Shown: positions 1 to 6,280 of the stretch, one piece after another
Numbering within the stretch: the stretch's first letter is position 1
Layout: each line of letters begins with the position of its first letter
Assembly (NCBI GenBank): GCA_900546285.1
Contig: URCJ01000029.1
Coordinates: 1-27,507, forward strand
Source: an uncultured Solobacterium sp.
Lineage (GTDB): Bacteria; Bacillota_I; Bacilli_A; Erysipelotrichales; Erysipelotrichaceae
Direction of reading: 5' to 3'
Length of the DNA: 27,507 bases
The notes under the pieces: model-generated
What the model was told of the DNA's origin: nothing
The model's database searches: none
The model's input: only the letters and a program-made list of their open reading frames with translations
Program-made: the position numbers and the translations under genes

Positions 1-172
1 CTACACAACAATAATCAGGTTCCACCATCTTAATAGCCTTATTAAGCATATTCGCAAAAGCATAAACTGCATTAGTATAAGCTCCAAAAGATGTTTTCAT
101 GATATTAGAAAAACTAGTCGCATAAAATGCCCTAAATAAGACGGAATTACCATCAATTAATAAAATTTTCAT
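1..172 (-). CDS. polA: DNA polymerase I, N-terminal fragment (5'-3' exonuclease domain)
   Basis: The minus-strand frame from the ATG at 172 to the window edge encodes MKILLIDGNSVLFRAFYAT and continues through GAYTNAVYAFANML. This is the characteristic start of the FEN-like 5'-3' exonuclease domain of Pol I: IDGNS carries the first metal-binding Asp, and the YTNAVYGF-like helix follows it. In the family this domain removes RNA primers and nicked strands during lagging-strand synthesis and excision repair. Only about 57 residues are present, so whether the polymerase domain follows cannot be seen; stand-alone 5'-3' exonucleases begin the same way. The start lies 1 nt after the stop of the upstream lipoprotein gene, and the GAAGGAG ribosome binding site lies inside that gene's 3' end, which suggests translational coupling. 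Confidence 0.85.
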   Translation of the reverse strand, partial: MKILLIDGNSVLFRAFYATSFSNIMKTSFGAYTNAVYAFANMLNKAIKMVEPDYCCV

Positions 173-173
173 T

Positions 174-1160
174 TTATTCTCCTTCACTTGATACGATTGA
201 ATTTAAGACAGCAAGGTTCTCATACATTAAAGTTAGATAATCCTTGTTGTCAGTTCTTTGAGTAGTTGTCAAAGAAGAAATATTTGAAAGATTAACTCTT
301 TTTAAATTCAATTCTTTTTCAAGACTTGAAAATAAATCAAGCATCGTCTCAGACATATTTGGTTCATAAACAATATATTCAACCTTATCAGCTATAATTC
401 TATCCTTAATAATTTGAAGTTCTGATTCGGTTGGCAAAGCTCCATATCTTGATAAACAAACAGGATATACTTCAATACCATAAGCCTTTTGCCAAGAGCC
501 AAAAGATGGAGTCATTGAAACAAACTTAATATGCTTATTTTCTTTTACAAGAGTTGTAGCTAAATTTTGATAAGCAGCATCCAAAGTAATTAAATCATTT
601 TCTAAAGTCTTATAATTCTCTTCAAAATAAGCAGCTTGCTCAGCATAATTACTAGATAAATTTGTATAGATTTGTTTAGCCATAGACAACATGCCAATAG
701 GACTTAGCCATAAGAATAAGTCATTAGTATAAGTGTTTGTCTCTGCAAACATTTCACCATCATAATATGGATTTTCTACATAAGTAACACTACCATTAAC
801 ATTTACTGGTGTATAGCGCTTAAATGAATAGATACTTGAAGCACTTAAATCAACCTTGCTAGCATCTGAATCTAAAATATCATCGCCATAAATAGTCATA
901 TAGGGTTCTAAACCATTGATATAGTAAAAGGAAATAGTATTATCAATGATATCTTGATAATTTGAAACGATATTGGCATTTTGAATATCAGCACCATTTT
1001 GAATGGAAATAGTCTGAATTCGATCACCACCGATTCTATTCAATAAATATCCAATAGGATAACAAGTATATGTATGATATGTTTTTACGCCCTTACTAGT
1101 GGTACAAGCACATAAACAAAATATTGTAAGTAGACATAATAATTTCTTAAAAAACTTCAT
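174..1160 (-). CDS. TroA/ZnuA-like substrate-binding lipoprotein lacking canonical metal ligands
   Basis: The 328-residue protein starts with a short charged and hydrophobic signal peptide ending in the lipobox L16-C17-A18-C19, so it should be lipid-anchored on the outer face of the membrane. The body aligns by eye with cluster A-I metal-binding proteins: YPIGYLLNRIGGDRI near residue 34 (family TxYPLydlvkkIaGd), GADIQN at 57 (family GaDpHdyep), LFLWLSPIGM at 148 (family PHvWLdP), PSFGSWQKAYGIE at 218 (family HdAFgYfarrYGl) and EYIVYEP at 261. The His of each of the first three motifs is replaced (Q/N, L and P); only Glu266 of the fourth is kept and the final Asp looks like Asn. Metal binding is therefore doubtful. 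No ABC permease or ATPase of a metal transporter adjoins it. I start at MKFF (1160) because it begins the signal peptide; there is no ribosome binding site. Confidence 0.75.
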   Translation of the reverse strand: MKFFKKLLCLLTIFCLCACTTSKGVKTYHTYTCYPIGYLLNRIGGDRIQTISIQNGADIQNANIVSNYQDIIDNTISFYYINGLEPYMTIYGDDILDSDASKVDLSASSIYSFKRYTPVNVNGSVTYVENPYYDGEMFAETNTYTNDLFLWLSPIGMLSMAKQIYTNLSSNYAEQAAYFEENYKTLENDLITLDAAYQNLATTLVKENKHIKFVSMTPSFGSWQKAYGIEVYPVCLSRYGALPTESELQIIKDRIIADKVEYIVYEPNMSETMLDLFSSLEKELNLKRVNLSNISSLTTTQRTDNKDYLTLMYENLAVLNSIVSSEGE

Positions 1161-1166
1161 ACCAAA

Positions 1167-1172
1167 ATTATA
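1167..1172 (-). promoter_or_regulatory. -10 element of the lipoprotein gene, predicted leaderless start
   Basis: A perfect TATAAT on the minus strand is separated from the ATG at 1160 by exactly 6 nt (TTTGGT), so the expected transcription start coincides with the A of the ATG. No Shine-Dalgarno sequence is present and no convincing -35 box is visible at 17-18 nt (ATTAGA or AATTAG). It lies immediately downstream of the trmB terminator, which supports independent transcription. Confidence 0.5.
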
Positions 1173-1175
1173 CAA

Positions 1176-1211
1176 CAAAAATGCCCTCTTCTAATTTTAG
1201 AAAAGGACATT
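1176..1211 (-). terminator. Intrinsic terminator after trmB
   Basis: On the minus strand a 13-bp stem (arms 1199-1211 and 1180-1192, two G-U pairs) with a 6-nt loop is followed by TTTTT. It lies about 20 nt past the trmB stop and should end trmB transcription. Confidence 0.75.
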
Positions 1212-1230
1212 TCACATATAATTCATATTC

Positions 1231-1839
1231 TTACTTAGACAACTTAATATAGTAAATCGGATTACCCAAATCCTTAAACTTAGTCTCATAACCAGTTAAA
1301 GGCTCGTCACGCTTAATAGAATGATAATCATAATTGATATCTAAGGTCTTTAAATTAGCCTCTTTAAAATACTCTAATGAGTCCATAAAGAAGTCTTTAT
1401 TATCAGTCTTGAAGATAATAGTTCCATCATCCTTTAAAAGCTCCTTATACTTCTCTAAGAAAGTTGGATAAGTAAGTCTTCTTTTATGATGACCAGACTT
1501 AGGCCAAGGATCAGAGAAATGTAAATAAATACGGTCAATAGAACCCTTATTTATATATTCTTCAATCTCATTAGCATTTCTTAATAAGACCTTAAAGTTA
1601 TCTAATTCATATTCAGAAGCCTTAATGATGGCCCTTGCCACACAAGTTTCATCTTTTTCAAGACCAACATAATAGATATCTTTATCTCTTTTAGCACTAT
1701 CACAAATAAAATCACCCATGCCCATTCCTATTTCTAGATAAATTGGCATAGTAGTCTCAAATTCTTTTAAATCTTCTAAAAGATAAACCTTTTCTTCATC
1801 TAAAAAAGGTCTAACCCACTTCTTCTTTCGCATTCGCAT
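1231..1839 (-). CDS. trmB: tRNA (guanine-N7-)-methyltransferase
   Basis: TrmB uses S-adenosylmethionine to form m7G46 in the tRNA variable loop. The 202-residue product shows the family pattern: basic N-terminus MRMRKKKWVRPFL, SAM-binding motif I LEIGMGMGDF, the acidic strand-end YYVGLEKDE, the signature HFSDPWPKSGHHKRRL that holds the catalytic Asp and tRNA-contacting residues, and the C-terminal GTIIFKTDN strand. I start at MRMRKKKW (1839), where family members begin; a longer frame reaches 1881 but runs back into the terminator of the preceding gene. There is no ribosome binding site at 1839, and TATAAT stands 6 nt before the ATG, so a leaderless mRNA is likely. Two codons later a second ATG (1833) is an alternative start. 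Confidence 0.92.
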   Translation of the reverse strand: MRMRKKKWVRPFLDEEKVYLLEDLKEFETTMPIYLEIGMGMGDFICDSAKRDKDIYYVGLEKDETCVARAIIKASEYELDNFKVLLRNANEIEEYINKGSIDRIYLHFSDPWPKSGHHKRRLTYPTFLEKYKELLKDDGTIIFKTDNKDFFMDSLEYFKEANLKTLDINYDYHSIKRDEPLTGYETKFKDLGNPIYYIKLSK

Positions 1840-1845
1840 AAAAGA

Positions 1846-1854
1846 ATTATACCA
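1846..1854 (-). promoter_or_regulatory. Extended -10 promoter of trmB
   Basis: The minus strand reads TGGTATAAT (TGn extension plus perfect -10), then 6 nt, then the trmB ATG. The extension compensates for the lack of a clear -35 box. The predicted start site is the A of the ATG. Confidence 0.6.
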
Positions 1855-1858
1855 TAAG

Positions 1859-1878
1859 AAAAACTCGGTTACCCGAGT
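1859..1878 (-). terminator. Intrinsic terminator after the short-chain dehydrogenase gene
   Basis: The hairpin ACTCGG - GTAA - CCGAGT is followed by TTTTT on the minus strand, starting 8 nt after the dehydrogenase stop. It separates that gene from trmB. Confidence 0.8.
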
Positions 1879-1886
1879 CATTCTAT

Positions 1887-2630
1887 TTATCCAAGCATAC
1901 CGCCATCAACTCTTAATACGGCACCTGTGATATATGAAGCATAATCACTAGCTAAGAAAACAAAAGCATTAGCGATATCTTCTGGTTGACCAAGTCTTTG
2001 TAGAGGTACTTGCTTAGACATAGCCGCAATAATCTCTTTTGGAGCTTGAGCCATCATATCTGTCTCAGTAATACCAGGAGCAACACAGTTAACACGGATA
2101 TTATCCTTGCCAACTTCTCTGGCAAGTGAAATAGTCATGCCATCAACCGCAAACTTAGAACCAGGATATACGATAGCACCAGGAGTACCAACTCTAGATA
2201 CCATTGAAGAAGTATTAATGATACAACCTCCACCATTTTCCTTCATTAAGTTAATAACCTTCTTTGAACATACATAGACACCCTTAACATTGATGGCAAT
2301 AATTCTATCAAAAGTTTCATCATCAAAGTTGTATGTAGGGCCACTAGCTGCTAAACCTGCATTGTTGATTAAAATATCAACCTTACCAAAACGAGCAACC
2401 ACTTCATCAAAGGCAGCACCAACGCTTTCAGCATCATCAAGCTTAGGACAAATACCCATTACAGAATCGCCATATTCGTTCAATTTTTCTAAAGCCTTGT
2501 CTACGGTCTCTTGTCTTGAACCACACATTGCAACCTTAGCACCTTGTTTTAAGAATGCTTCAACAGTCGCAAAGCCAATACCTCTTGTACCACCTGTTAT
2601 GATAGCAACTTTGTTTTCTAATAATTTCAT
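1887..2630 (-). CDS. Short-chain dehydrogenase/reductase (FabG/BaiA-like)
   Basis: This 247-residue classical SDR binds NAD(P)H through TGGTRGIG (residues 12-19), has NNAG at 89-92, and a Ser142-Tyr155-x3-Lys159 catalytic set (INTSS, YPGSK). The C-terminal ITGAVLRVDGG is the usual tetramer strand. The best general label is 3-oxoacyl-ACP reductase-type oxidoreductase. The N-terminal IITGGTRGIGFA and KDNIRVNCVAPGITETDM also recall the BaiA/hydroxysteroid-dehydrogenase branch of gut Firmicutes; the substrate cannot be fixed from sequence. No fatty-acid genes adjoin it, so it is unlikely to be the housekeeping fabG of a fab operon. I chose MKLLENK (2630), which has GAGGGAG as ribosome binding site. 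TATAAT sits a little further upstream, just beyond the pnp terminator, and the gene appears to be a single-gene transcript. Confidence 0.82.
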   Translation of the reverse strand: MKLLENKVAIITGGTRGIGFATVEAFLKQGAKVAMCGSRQETVDKALEKLNEYGDSVMGICPKLDDAESVGAAFDEVVARFGKVDILINNAGLAASGPTYNFDDETFDRIIAINVKGVYVCSKKVINLMKENGGGCIINTSSMVSRVGTPGAIVYPGSKFAVDGMTISLAREVGKDNIRVNCVAPGITETDMMAQAPKEIIAAMSKQVPLQRLGQPEDIANAFVFLASDYASYITGAVLRVDGGMLG

Positions 2631-2687
2631 ATTATAATTCTCCCTCACTATTTAATATTATACTATGATAATTATTTAACAAATCAT

Positions 2688-2721
2688 TAAAAAGAAAATG
2701 GTGACACCTTAGTATCACCAT
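2688..2721 (-). terminator. Intrinsic terminator after pnp
   Basis: Minus strand: a 10-bp stem (arms 2712-2721 and 2698-2707, one G-U pair) with loop TAAG, followed by TTTCTTTTT. It starts about 14 nt beyond the pnp stop codon. Confidence 0.85.
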
Positions 2722-2734
2722 CATACTTGATTAA

Positions 2735-4960
2735 TTATCCAAGCTTCTTACCGAAGAATCTTCTTTCGCCCTTAGGAGCCTCTTCCTTAGATTCGAGCCC
2801 AAGATTCGAGTCCTCAGATTCGAGCCCAGATTCGATCCCCTTATTGCCTTCTTTCTTCTCTGGCTTTGGCAACAATTCCTTGGCACTTACATTGACTCTA
2901 CCTTTTTCGTCAATTTCCATAACCTTAACCTTGATCTTATCACCAATCTTTAGAACATCTTCAGGCTTAGCAACACGATCATGAGAAATCTTAGAAACAT
3001 GAAGTAAAGCATCTTGTCCCTTAAAGATTTCAACAAAGGCACCAAACTTTTCAAGACGTACTACAGTAGCATCATAGATGTCTCCAACTTGAGCAACTCT
3101 AGCGATATCTTGAATAATTCCCTTAGCCTTATTGATAGTTTCTCTATCCATATGGTATAAAACAACCTTGCCATTATCATCGATATCAATCTTAATGTTG
3201 TCGCATTCTTCAATAATCTTATTGATTTGTTCACCACCCTTACCAATAACATCTCTAATCTTATCAACAGGGATAGTGAATGTATCCATCTTAGGAGCAT
3301 ACTTAGAAACATCCTTACGAGGTTCACTAATACATGCCATCATATTATCAAGAATCTCTAATCTACCTTTCTTTGCTTGAGCTAGAGCTTCTTCAAATAC
3401 TTCACGCTTAATACCAGTACACTTGATATCCATTTGAAGTGCTGTGATACCATCCTTAGTACCAGCTACCTTGAAGTCCATATCACCATAGTGGTCTTCC
3501 ATACCTTGAATATCAGTCAAGATAGAATAAGAATCACCAACTTCAATTAGACCCATCGCAACACCTGCAACAGGGGCCTTAATTGGAACACCAGCTGCCA
3601 TTAATGACATAGTACCAGCACAGATTGAAGCTTGAGAAGATGAACCATTAGATTCAACAACTTCAGCAACTGTTCTAATTGCATATGGGAACTCTTCTTC
3701 ACTTGGAATAACTTGCTTAAGAGCTCTTTCACCTAAGGCACCATGACCAATTTCTCTTCTACCAGGATTGCCCATTCTACCTACTTCACCAACTGAATAA
3801 GGTGGGAAATTGTATTGATGCATGAAACGCTTCTCATCAACCTCAGTTAAGTCATCGATGATTTGATTATCACCTAAAGGACCTAAAGTTGTAATTGATA
3901 TAACTTGTGTTTGACCACGAGTAAACATAGCAGAACCATGAACTCTAGGAAGTAAATCAATTTGAGAATCTAGAGGTCTAATCTCATCCAATGCTCTACC
4001 ATCAGGTCTAATCTTTTCAACTGAGATTAATCTTCTAACTTCATTAGCGATAATTTCAGTACAATATTCATTTGTTTGCTTAACAAGCTTATCGATTTCC
4101 TTTTCACTTAAAGTTGTATCCTCTTCAAAATGAGCTTGCATATTCTTAGTAATGCTTTCTTGAGCATTATAAGATTCTAACTTATCATGAATTGAAACAG
4201 CCTTCTCTAAATCAGCCTTGCCATTAGCATCAACATATTCCTTAATACGTGGATCGATTTCATAAAGAACAACTTCCATCTTTTCCTTACCGACCTTAGC
4301 GATAATTTCTTTTTGGAAAGCACATAATTCTTTAATCTTTTCATGACCAAACATCAAAGCATCTAGCATTAATTCTTCAGAAACTTCTTTAGCACCAGCT
4401 TCAACCATATCGATTGCAGTCTCAGTACCAGCAACTGTTAAGTCAATTAATGATTCATTCATTTGTTCAACACTTGGGTTAACAACAAATTCGCCATTGA
4501 TATAACCAACTTTAACACCAGCAACTGGACCATTGAAAGGAATATTTGAAATACATAAAGCAAGTGATGCACCAAATAATGCAGCCATTTCAGCTGAACA
4601 GTCAACATCAACAGACATTACAGTATTTACAACTTGAACTTCATTTCTAAAACCTTCAGCAAATAAAGGTCTAATAGGTCTATCAATTAGTCTAGCAGTT
4701 AAAGTAGCATGTTCACTTGGTCTACCTTCTCTTCTTAAGAAGCCACCAGGAATCTTACCTACAGAATATAATTTTTCTTCAAATGATACTGTTAGTGGGA
4801 AAAAATCAGTATCCTTAGCAACATTGCTTGCACAAGCAGTTGATAATATAACAGTGTCCTCATAACGGACTAGAACAGACCCCCCAGCCTGTTTTGCGAT
4901 CTCACCAGTCTCAACTGTAAGTTTACGACCATAGAAATCTAAAGTAAAAACTTCTTTCAT
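2735..4960 (-). CDS. pnp: Polyribonucleotide nucleotidyltransferase (PNPase)
   Basis: PNPase degrades RNA 3' to 5' by phosphorolysis and works in RNA turnover. The 741-residue protein has the full family order: first RNase PH domain (from LDFYGRKLTVETGEIAKQAGGSVLV), an all-helical linker, second RNase PH domain with the catalytic region around LTDIQGMEDHYGDMDFKVAGT, a KH domain with the GKGG loop (VIGKGGEQINKI), and a C-terminal S1 domain (GDIYDATVVRLEKFGAFVEI through RVNVSAKELL). After S1 comes an acidic then basic tail of about 45 residues that contains the short DNA repeats listed separately. The ATG at 4960 has AAGAAGAG upstream. The gene is not next to rpsO, its common partner in many bacteria; rpsO lies about 8 kb away here. 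It seems to be transcribed alone, with its own promoter and terminator. Confidence 0.97.
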   Translation of the reverse strand: MKEVFTLDFYGRKLTVETGEIAKQAGGSVLVRYEDTVILSTACASNVAKDTDFFPLTVSFEEKLYSVGKIPGGFLRREGRPSEHATLTARLIDRPIRPLFAEGFRNEVQVVNTVMSVDVDCSAEMAALFGASLALCISNIPFNGPVAGVKVGYINGEFVVNPSVEQMNESLIDLTVAGTETAIDMVEAGAKEVSEELMLDALMFGHEKIKELCAFQKEIIAKVGKEKMEVVLYEIDPRIKEYVDANGKADLEKAVSIHDKLESYNAQESITKNMQAHFEEDTTLSEKEIDKLVKQTNEYCTEIIANEVRRLISVEKIRPDGRALDEIRPLDSQIDLLPRVHGSAMFTRGQTQVISITTLGPLGDNQIIDDLTEVDEKRFMHQYNFPPYSVGEVGRMGNPGRREIGHGALGERALKQVIPSEEEFPYAIRTVAEVVESNGSSSQASICAGTMSLMAAGVPIKAPVAGVAMGLIEVGDSYSILTDIQGMEDHYGDMDFKVAGTKDGITALQMDIKCTGIKREVFEEALAQAKKGRLEILDNMMACISEPRKDVSKYAPKMDTFTIPVDKIRDVIGKGGEQINKIIEECDNIKIDIDDNGKVVLYHMDRETINKAKGIIQDIARVAQVGDIYDATVVRLEKFGAFVEIFKGQDALLHVSKISHDRVAKPEDVLKIGDKIKVKVMEIDEKGRVNVSAKELLPKPEKKEGNKGIESGLESEDSNLGLESKEEAPKGERRFFGKKLG
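2790..2836 (-). repeat. Four short direct repeats in the 3' end of pnp
   Basis: The 8-mer GATTCGAG (plus-strand reading; the last copy GATTCGAT) starts at 2790, 2803, 2817 and 2829, that is at spacings of 13, 14 and 12 nt. The spacings are not multiples of three, so one copy is read in a different frame (SNL instead of LES) while the total keeps pnp in frame. Codons here (CTC, TCG, GGG) are uncommon in the surrounding genes. Confidence 0.8.
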
Positions 4961-4989
4961 TTAATCTCTTCTTTCTTTCTAACTATTTG

Positions 4990-5018
4990 ATTATACAAAA
5001 TAAAAATGAGATTTCCAA
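4990..5018 (-). promoter_or_regulatory. pnp promoter
   Basis: Minus strand: TTGGAA (5013-5018), a 17-nt spacer, and TATAAT (4990-4995). This predicts a 5' leader of about 23 nt that carries the AAGAAGAG ribosome binding site. The -35 element lies within the hairpin described next. Confidence 0.65.
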
Positions 5019-5040
5019 AAAGATTAATTAAAATCTCATT
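4995..5040 (-). terminator. Terminator-like hairpin upstream of pnp, overlapping its promoter
   Basis: The arms AATGAGATTT (5005-5014 on the plus strand) and AAATCTCATT (5031-5040) form a perfect 10-bp stem with a 16-nt loop, followed on the minus strand by TTTATTTTG. It would end a minus-strand transcript entering from 5041-5177, but no gene is visible there. Another TATAAT sits at 5050-5055. It may be a relic, a barrier against readthrough, or a short RNA. The stretch 5056-5163 is AT-rich, with one imperfect 7-bp inverted repeat (ACTTTCT/AGAAAGT) and no gene that I can support. Confidence 0.5.
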
Positions 5041-5163
5041 ATTTATGACATTATAGCTTTATTTATAGTAAGAACTATATTTTTTATTATCTTATTTAAG
5101 TTTTTTACTTTCTTAGCGTTTTTCTATTAGGAGAAAGTTAAGTAAACAATTCCATCATTTTTA

Positions 5164-5172
5164 TGGTATATT
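5164..5172 (+). promoter_or_regulatory. Extended -10 promoter of the structured RNA
   Basis: The plus strand reads TGGTATATT: a TGn extension with a near-consensus -10. Its expected start, about 5178, coincides with the first bases of the closing stem of the RNA. The -35 region (AAACAA at 17 nt) is weak. Confidence 0.5.
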
Positions 5173-5177
5173 ATAAG

Positions 5178-5364
5178 TGAGCTTGAAGGGTGTGGTAGTT
5201 AGCTCCTACTGGCAAGTCCGAAAGAATTAAAAGGTATCGGTAAGTCAAACCAAGGGATAGAGATCAGATGTCCCCGTCCTGTGTCCCGGGATTTAAAACA
5301 ATGGGAATTCGCATGCGTTTAGGCTAAGCTGATCATATTTACCGGATTATCCGGTTTTTATTTT
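5178..5364 (+). ncRNA. Structured non-coding RNA or leader of about 185 nt, family not assigned
   Basis: This stretch is clearly richer in G+C than the AT-rich DNA on either side, lacks a meaningful open frame, and is bounded by a promoter and an intrinsic terminator. Visible helices: a closing stem AGCUUG (5180-5185) with UAAGCU (5325-5330); hairpin GGUAG/CUACU (5194-5198/5206-5210); CCGA/UCGG (5218-5221/5237-5240); GGGAUA/UGUCCC (5254-5259/5269-5274); CCCG/CGGG (5273-5276/5287-5290). The hairpin loop UUAGC (5199-5203) is complementary to GCUAA (5323-5327), so a pseudoknot that competes with the closing stem is possible. It also holds the 8-nt palindrome CGCATGCG (5310-5317). I could not match it to tRNA, tmRNA, SRP RNA, RNase P RNA or a T-box. 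6S RNA fits poorly, because no long rod forms. The raiA-motif class is a possibility on size and pseudoknotted form only. Confidence 0.7.
5341..5364 (+). terminator. Intrinsic terminator of the structured RNA
   Basis: ACCGGA - TTA - TCCGGT forms a 6-bp GC-rich stem followed by TTTTTATTTT. The T-tract ends 4 nt before the ATG of the downstream protein gene, so expression of that gene from the RNA promoter requires readthrough. Confidence 0.85.
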
Positions 5365-5368
5365 ACAT

Positions 5369-6262
5369 ATGATTATAAATACAATAAAAGAATACGAAGA
5401 TATTAATAAACTAATATTTGATAATTTTTTATACTATAAGAATAATCTTTTAAATAAGATTGTTCTTATAGATTTTAATGGTTACTTTATGGCAATTAAA
5501 ATGTCAAAAGAGAACCTTAAACATTTGCTTGGATTACATAAAAGCTATAATAGCATTTATCAAAATAATGCTTTTTCTTGTTTTGATTATATAGAGAAAA
5601 TGTATCATTTAAATAAAGATTTAAAAGTAATCAGATACGAAAAGTTTATATCGGACGAATTATCAAGATACGAAGTAGAAATCATTGAAAGAAATTTATA
5701 TTTTAGAGAAATATTCGAAAGCTTGTTATTAAACCCAAAGATATATTCTCATAGATTTCAAAATTTAAATTCTAATATGAAATACGATTATTTTCACAAT
5801 TATATTTTGGATTTTAATAATAAAATTCTTTGTTTAACATCAGGAGAAAATGATAACTTATTTTATCCATCATCAATAATTGATAAAAATATTAACGATA
5901 TGAGAAGTGAGATTCCTTTTAACGCAATAGATGTTAAACTGTTAACAATAAACGAATTCAATAACATTAAAGATAAATTAGATTTTATAAAGCCAAACAC
6001 AAAGCAAACCTCTAATGCCGATAAAAAGAAAACTAATAATATAAAATTTATTAATAAGAAAAATGTAAACAGTATAAACAAATTGTTGCCTGCCGACTAT
6101 AAAATCAAAAAAGGTTCTGGTAAAAAATCACAATATATTTTAGTAAAGAATAATGAAATTGTTTGCATAGATATTCAAGATAAAATTAAATCAATTAATT
6201 TAGAATCGTCAATAGAAGAAATAATGGTTTTAATTAAAGAAATAAATACAGGCGAGCATTAG
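5369..6262 (+). CDS. PBECR4-like domain protein (putative nuclease/toxin family)
   Basis: The 297-residue protein is very rich in Asn, Lys and Ile and is the only plus-strand gene in this half of the window. The N-terminal 180 residues resemble PBECR4 proteins (phage and Barnase-EndoU-ColicinE5/D-RelE-like nuclease group): AIKMSKENLKHLLGLHK (42-58), SCFDYIEKMYH, a NMKYDYF segment near 145, then a strand ending in LFYPSSII. This is recognition by eye, not by search. The C-terminal third is a Lys/Asn-rich linker and a small module around KIKKGSGKKSQYILVKNNEIVCID. There is no signal peptide or membrane segment, so it is probably cytoplasmic. The ATG at 5369 has no ribosome binding site and directly follows the terminator of the structured RNA. 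The stop lies inside a second terminator. Composition is more AT-rich than the neighbours, which suggests transfer. Function is not established. Confidence 0.55.
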   Translation: MIINTIKEYEDINKLIFDNFLYYKNNLLNKIVLIDFNGYFMAIKMSKENLKHLLGLHKSYNSIYQNNAFSCFDYIEKMYHLNKDLKVIRYEKFISDELSRYEVEIIERNLYFREIFESLLLNPKIYSHRFQNLNSNMKYDYFHNYILDFNNKILCLTSGENDNLFYPSSIIDKNINDMRSEIPFNAIDVKLLTINEFNNIKDKLDFIKPNTKQTSNADKKKTNNIKFINKKNVNSINKLLPADYKIKKGSGKKSQYILVKNNEIVCIDIQDKIKSINLESSIEEIMVLIKEINTGEH

Positions 6263-6280
6263 CTCGCCTAATAATTTTTT
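6251..6280 (+). terminator. Intrinsic terminator overlapping the end of the PBECR4-like gene
   Basis: GGCGAGC - ATTA - GCTCGCC (6251-6268) is a perfect 7-bp GC-rich stem followed by TAATAATTTTTTT. The stem encodes the last residues (GEH) and the stop codon, and the T-tract runs into the tex stop codon from the other strand. Its minus-strand reading has a poorer T-tract but could also help to end tex transcription. Confidence 0.85.

Noticed and set aside
2290..2637. Plus-strand open frame opposite the dehydrogenase gene
   Set aside because: It mirrors a well-supported SDR on the minus strand, has no ribosome binding site, and its product has no recognisable motif.
2727..2984. Plus-strand open frame rich in Ser/Pro opposite the pnp tail
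   Set aside because: An antisense shadow of S1 domain codons and the short repeats; no promoter or ribosome binding site.
5301..5323. Seven-codon reading frame inside the structured RNA (MGIRMRL)
   Set aside because: No ribosome binding site; the sequence is better explained as RNA structure.
5178..5364. T-box, SRP RNA, tmRNA or RNase P identity for the structured RNA
   Set aside because: There is no T-box GGTGG core, no SRP GGAAGGAAGCAGCC-like loop, no tRNA-like ends with CCA, and the length is too short for RNase P or tmRNA.
5863..6081. Minus-strand hydrophobic frame opposite the PBECR4-like gene
   Set aside because: Hydrophobic only because it is antisense to Lys/Asn-rich codons; no start signals.
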